Made by a program: the position numbers and the translations under genes
From: Bacillota bacterium
GTDB lineage: Bacteria; Bacillota; Clostridia; Oscillospirales; Acutalibacteraceae
Reading direction: 5' to 3'
DNA length: 7,014 nt
Assembly (NCBI GenBank): GCA_023460155.1
Contig: JAEWRF010000018.1
Location: forward strand, 1 to 7,014
The notes under the pieces: generated by a model
The model's database searches: none
Seen by the model: only the letters and a program-made list of their open reading frames with translations
Told to the model about the DNA's origin: nothing
In this document: one piece after another, positions 4,802 through 7,014 of the stretch
Layout: each line of letters begins with the position of its first letter
How positions within the stretch are numbered: position 1 is the first letter of the stretch

Positions 4802-6588
4802 TTTTGCAGTCGCTTGTACGCTACTACGAACTGCTCGCGGAAGAAGACAAACTCCCAAAGCCCGGTTATTGTACCGCCAAAGTCTCCTATGCGCTGAATC
4901 TTTCGGAGAACGGGGAACTGCTCGGCGTCGTCCATCTGAAACAGACGGTAAATCGCGGAAAAAAGGAAGTTGAGGTCCCGCAGGAGAAAGAGGTTCCGGA
5001 ACAAAAAGTTCGTTCATCAGGCCCCTATCCGTACTTTCTCTGTGACAATTCCTCCTATATTCTTGGTGTCGACGGCAAAGGGAAGCCGGAAAGGACAAAA
5101 GAATGCTTTGAGCTCAGCCGGAAGCTGCATGAAACAGTGCTGAACGGTGTCGACAGCCCGGCGGCCGAAGCGGTGCTTGGTTTCTTCCGGAGCTGGAATC
5201 CGGAACAGGCGGAGGAGCATTCCGCACTGAAAGAGAGTCTGGAGGAAATCCGGTCAGGTGGGAACCTTGTCTTCCTGCTAAACGGGGGGCCGTTTGCACA
5301 GGACGATCCCGCTCTTCGCCGCGCGTGGGAGGATTATCGTGACGCGCAGGACCCCGGGACGCGGATGGTCTGCCTTGTCACCGGAAAGGAGGAGCCCATC
5401 GCCGTCCTGCACGGGAAAATCAAAGGAGTTGCTGGAGCTCAGACTTCCGGGGCTAACCTTGTGAGCTTCAACTCGGACGCCTACGAATCCTACGGCCGCG
5501 AGAAAGCACAGGGACTGAACGCACCGGTCGGGCAGCACGCGGCGTTCGCGTACGCGACCGTACTGAATTATCTTCTCTCCGACCGGGATCACCGAATCAG
5601 TCTCGGGGACACCACGGTCGTTTACTGGGCGGAAAACCCGAAGCCAGTCTATCAGGATATTTTTGCCGCAATGCTGAGCCCACAGGGGGAGGATCAGAAC
5701 CGGCTGCTGGATAATATCATGAAACGGATCGAGCAGGGCAAGCCTGTCGCCGATGATATTGACATTCAGACGCCTTTTTATATTCTCGGTCTCGCGCCGA
5801 ACGCTGCGCGGCTTTCCGTGCGGTTCTTTCTGCGGGACAGCTTCGGGAATTTCATCACCCACATCAAACAGCATTACGCGGACCTCGACATTGTGCACGC
5901 GCCGCAGGATTTCCCTTATCTCACACTCTACTGGCTGCTGCGCGAGACGGTGAACCCTAACTCAAACGACAAAGCCGCATCCCCCCTGATGAGCGGGGAG
6001 GTTATGCGCTCTATTCTGCTCGGGCTGCCTTACCCGCGGTCCCTGCAAAGCGCCGTAATGCTCCGCATCCGCGCCGAACAGGACGACGAAGGACATAACA
6101 AAAAGATTACCCGTGGTCGGGCAGCGATCCTGAAAGCCTGCCTGCGGCGGAATCCCGATAAGAAAAACTATGAGGAGGTATTGGACGTGTCTTTAAAGGA
6201 AGAAAGCGACAACCGTGCCTACGTTCTGGGCCGCCTGTTCGCGATGCTGGAAAAAGCGCAGAGGGATGCAAACCCCGGCATTAATTCCACCATCAAGGAC
6301 CGCTATTTTACATCGGCGTGCGCCACGCCCGGAAGCGTCTTTTCAACGCTCTTTAAGCTGTATGAAAACCATATTGAAAAAATCCGGAAATCGGAAAGTG
6401 GCAGAGGCATTGCAATTTATGACGACAAGCTGGTAAGCAGCCTGATGAACAAGCTGAGGGTGGACGGAGACCCGTTCCCGGCACATCTGCTGCTCAATGA
6501 GCAGTCCATTTTCGTCCTGGGTTATTACCATCAGGTGCAAAGCTTTTTCACCCCGAAAGAAAAGAAACAGAATGCGGAGGAGGAATAA
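4798..6588 (+). CDS. cas8c: Cas8c (Csd1), large subunit of type I-C Cascade
   Basis: A 596-residue protein, within the usual size for the Csd1 family. It recognises the PAM and helps open target DNA. Family signatures: N-terminal MILQSLVRYYELL; GPYPYFLCDNSSYILG (75-90); ILHGKIKGV-like LHGKIKGVAGAQTSGANLVS (204-223) with SFNSDAYESYG after it; GDTTVVYWAE (270-279); and the C-terminal helical part with YVLGRLFAMLEKAQ. The ATG at 4798 overlaps the cas5c TGA and has GAGGTGA (4787-4793) four bases upstream; an upstream in-frame ATG at 4576 would add 74 residues antagonistic to cas5c coding and is rejected. The charged run at about 54-70 (KKEVEVPQEKEVPEQK) looks like a flexible loop. The C-terminal 133 codons probably also make Cas11c separately. 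The cas7c start follows two bases after the stop. Confidence 0.96.
   Translation: MILQSLVRYYELLAEEDKLPKPGYCTAKVSYALNLSENGELLGVVHLKQTVNRGKKEVEVPQEKEVPEQKVRSSGPYPYFLCDNSSYILGVDGKGKPERTKECFELSRKLHETVLNGVDSPAAEAVLGFFRSWNPEQAEEHSALKESLEEIRSGGNLVFLLNGGPFAQDDPALRRAWEDYRDAQDPGTRMVCLVTGKEEPIAVLHGKIKGVAGAQTSGANLVSFNSDAYESYGREKAQGLNAPVGQHAAFAYATVLNYLLSDRDHRISLGDTTVVYWAENPKPVYQDIFAAMLSPQGEDQNRLLDNIMKRIEQGKPVADDIDIQTPFYILGLAPNAARLSVRFFLRDSFGNFITHIKQHYADLDIVHAPQDFPYLTLYWLLRETVNPNSNDKAASPLMSGEVMRSILLGLPYPRSLQSAVMLRIRAEQDDEGHNKKITRGRAAILKACLRRNPDKKNYEEVLDVSLKEESDNRAYVLGRLFAMLEKAQRDANPGINSTIKDRYFTSACATPGSVFSTLFKLYENHIEKIRKSESGRGIAIYDDKLVSSLMNKLRVDGDPFPAHLLLNEQSIFVLGYYHQVQSFFTPKEKKQNAEEE
6187..6588 (+). CDS. 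cas11c: Cas11c small subunit, internal in-frame start within cas8c
   Basis: A perfect AGGAGG (6173-6178) sits inside cas8c, followed eight bases later by an in-frame GTG at 6187 (Cas8c residue 464). Initiation there gives a 133-residue protein (about 15 kDa) beginning (M)SLKEESDNRAYVLGRLF and ending at the cas8c stop. It is established for type I-C that cas8c mRNA yields a separate small subunit from an internal start and that Cascade carries copies of it along the backbone. Size, position at the C-terminal helical domain and the strong ribosome binding site all agree here. A TTG at 6181 is in frame but only two bases from the AGGAGG, so GTG is preferred. The exact start codon is inferred. 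Confidence 0.8.
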   Translation: MSLKEESDNRAYVLGRLFAMLEKAQRDANPGINSTIKDRYFTSACATPGSVFSTLFKLYENHIEKIRKSESGRGIAIYDDKLVSSLMNKLRVDGDPFPAHLLLNEQSIFVLGYYHQVQSFFTPKEKKQNAEEE

Positions 6589-6590
6589 AA

Positions 6591-7014
6591 ATGGCAGACC
6601 CAATTCAGAACCGGTATGAATTTGTGATCCTTTTTGACGTGGAAAACGGCAACCCCAACGGAGACCCGGACGCGGGCAATATGCCACGCACCGATCCGGA
6701 GACCGGCCTCGGCATCGTCACCGACGTGTGCCTCAAGCGCAAAATCCGCAACTATGTGGAAACGGTGAAGGAGGATGCGCCTGGCTACCGCATTTACATC
6801 AAGGACAACGTGCCGCTCAATACCAGCGACCGGAAAGCGTACGAGGCGCTCGACATCGACGAAAAGAAAATCAGCAAGAAGGACGACCCCGACATCGACC
6901 GGAAAATCCGGGACTACATGTGTGAGAACTACTTCGACATCCGCACATTTGGCGCGGTGATGACCACGTTCGTCAAGGCGGCCCTCAACTGCGGACAGGT
7001 GCGCGGCCCGGTGC
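6591..7014 (+). CDS. cas7c: Cas7c (Csd2), backbone subunit of type I-C Cascade, 5' part (cut by window edge)
   Basis: 141 residues are visible from ATG 6591; the frame is open at the window edge. Cas7c polymerises along the crRNA spacer and forms the Cascade backbone. The N-terminus reads MADPIQNRYEFVILFDVEN, followed by GNPNGDPDAGNMPR (20-33) and VTDVCLKRKIRNYV, the hallmark of Csd2; further on YFDIRTFGAVM and GQVRGPV are also characteristic. Ribosome binding site AGGAGG (6578-6583) with a seven-base spacer lies within the last codons of cas8c, and the intergenic gap is two bases, so the two genes are coupled. About half the usual protein length (roughly 280-300 residues) is missing only because of the window edge. 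Confidence 0.96.
   Translation, partial: MADPIQNRYEFVILFDVENGNPNGDPDAGNMPRTDPETGLGIVTDVCLKRKIRNYVETVKEDAPGYRIYIKDNVPLNTSDRKAYEALDIDEKKISKKDDPDIDRKIRDYMCENYFDIRTFGAVMTTFVKAALNCGQVRGPV

Overview
The window carries the first part of a type I-C CRISPR-Cas operon on the plus strand: cas3, cas5c, cas8c (with a probable internal cas11c) and the 5' part of cas7c, which runs off the right edge. Strong AGGAGG-type ribosome binding sites, the protein sequences and the GC-rich cas genes beside AT-rich accessory DNA suggest a Firmicute, probably a gut-type Clostridia/Oscillospiraceae relative. That is inference from style; no marker gene is present.

Left region (1-760, minus strand): an XRE-family repressor and, 14 bp downstream of its stop, the start of a cytosine-5 DNA methyltransferase that runs off the left edge. 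They read as one operon from a good promoter whose spacer is occupied by a perfect palindrome, with a second copy of the same palindrome 41 bp upstream, so autoregulation is likely.

Middle region (760-1937): almost no coding content. It holds a 35-bp 3' fragment of a tRNA-Ala gene followed by a rho-independent terminator. This looks like an attachment-site scar left by an integrative element, which would make the methyltransferase side the mobile side. Short TGGGATA repeats lie on both sides of the fragment. Further right are several strong hairpins, a 24-bp perfect palindrome, a doubtful 57-aa membrane ORF, and the cas promoter with a leader holding two tiny ORFs.

Right region (1938-7014): Cas3 (HD nuclease-helicase) degrades targets. 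Cas5c is the crRNA-processing endoribonuclease. Cas8c is the large Cascade subunit, and an in-frame GTG behind a perfect AGGAGG inside cas8c should yield the small subunit Cas11c. Cas7c is the backbone subunit. Gene order and tight spacing (ATGA overlap, 2-nt gap) match canonical I-C loci; cas4, cas1, cas2 and the array would be expected beyond the right edge. The core system is therefore known. The less ordinary signals are the internal cas11c start, the tRNA scar with flanking repeats, the repressor operator array and the leader ORFs.
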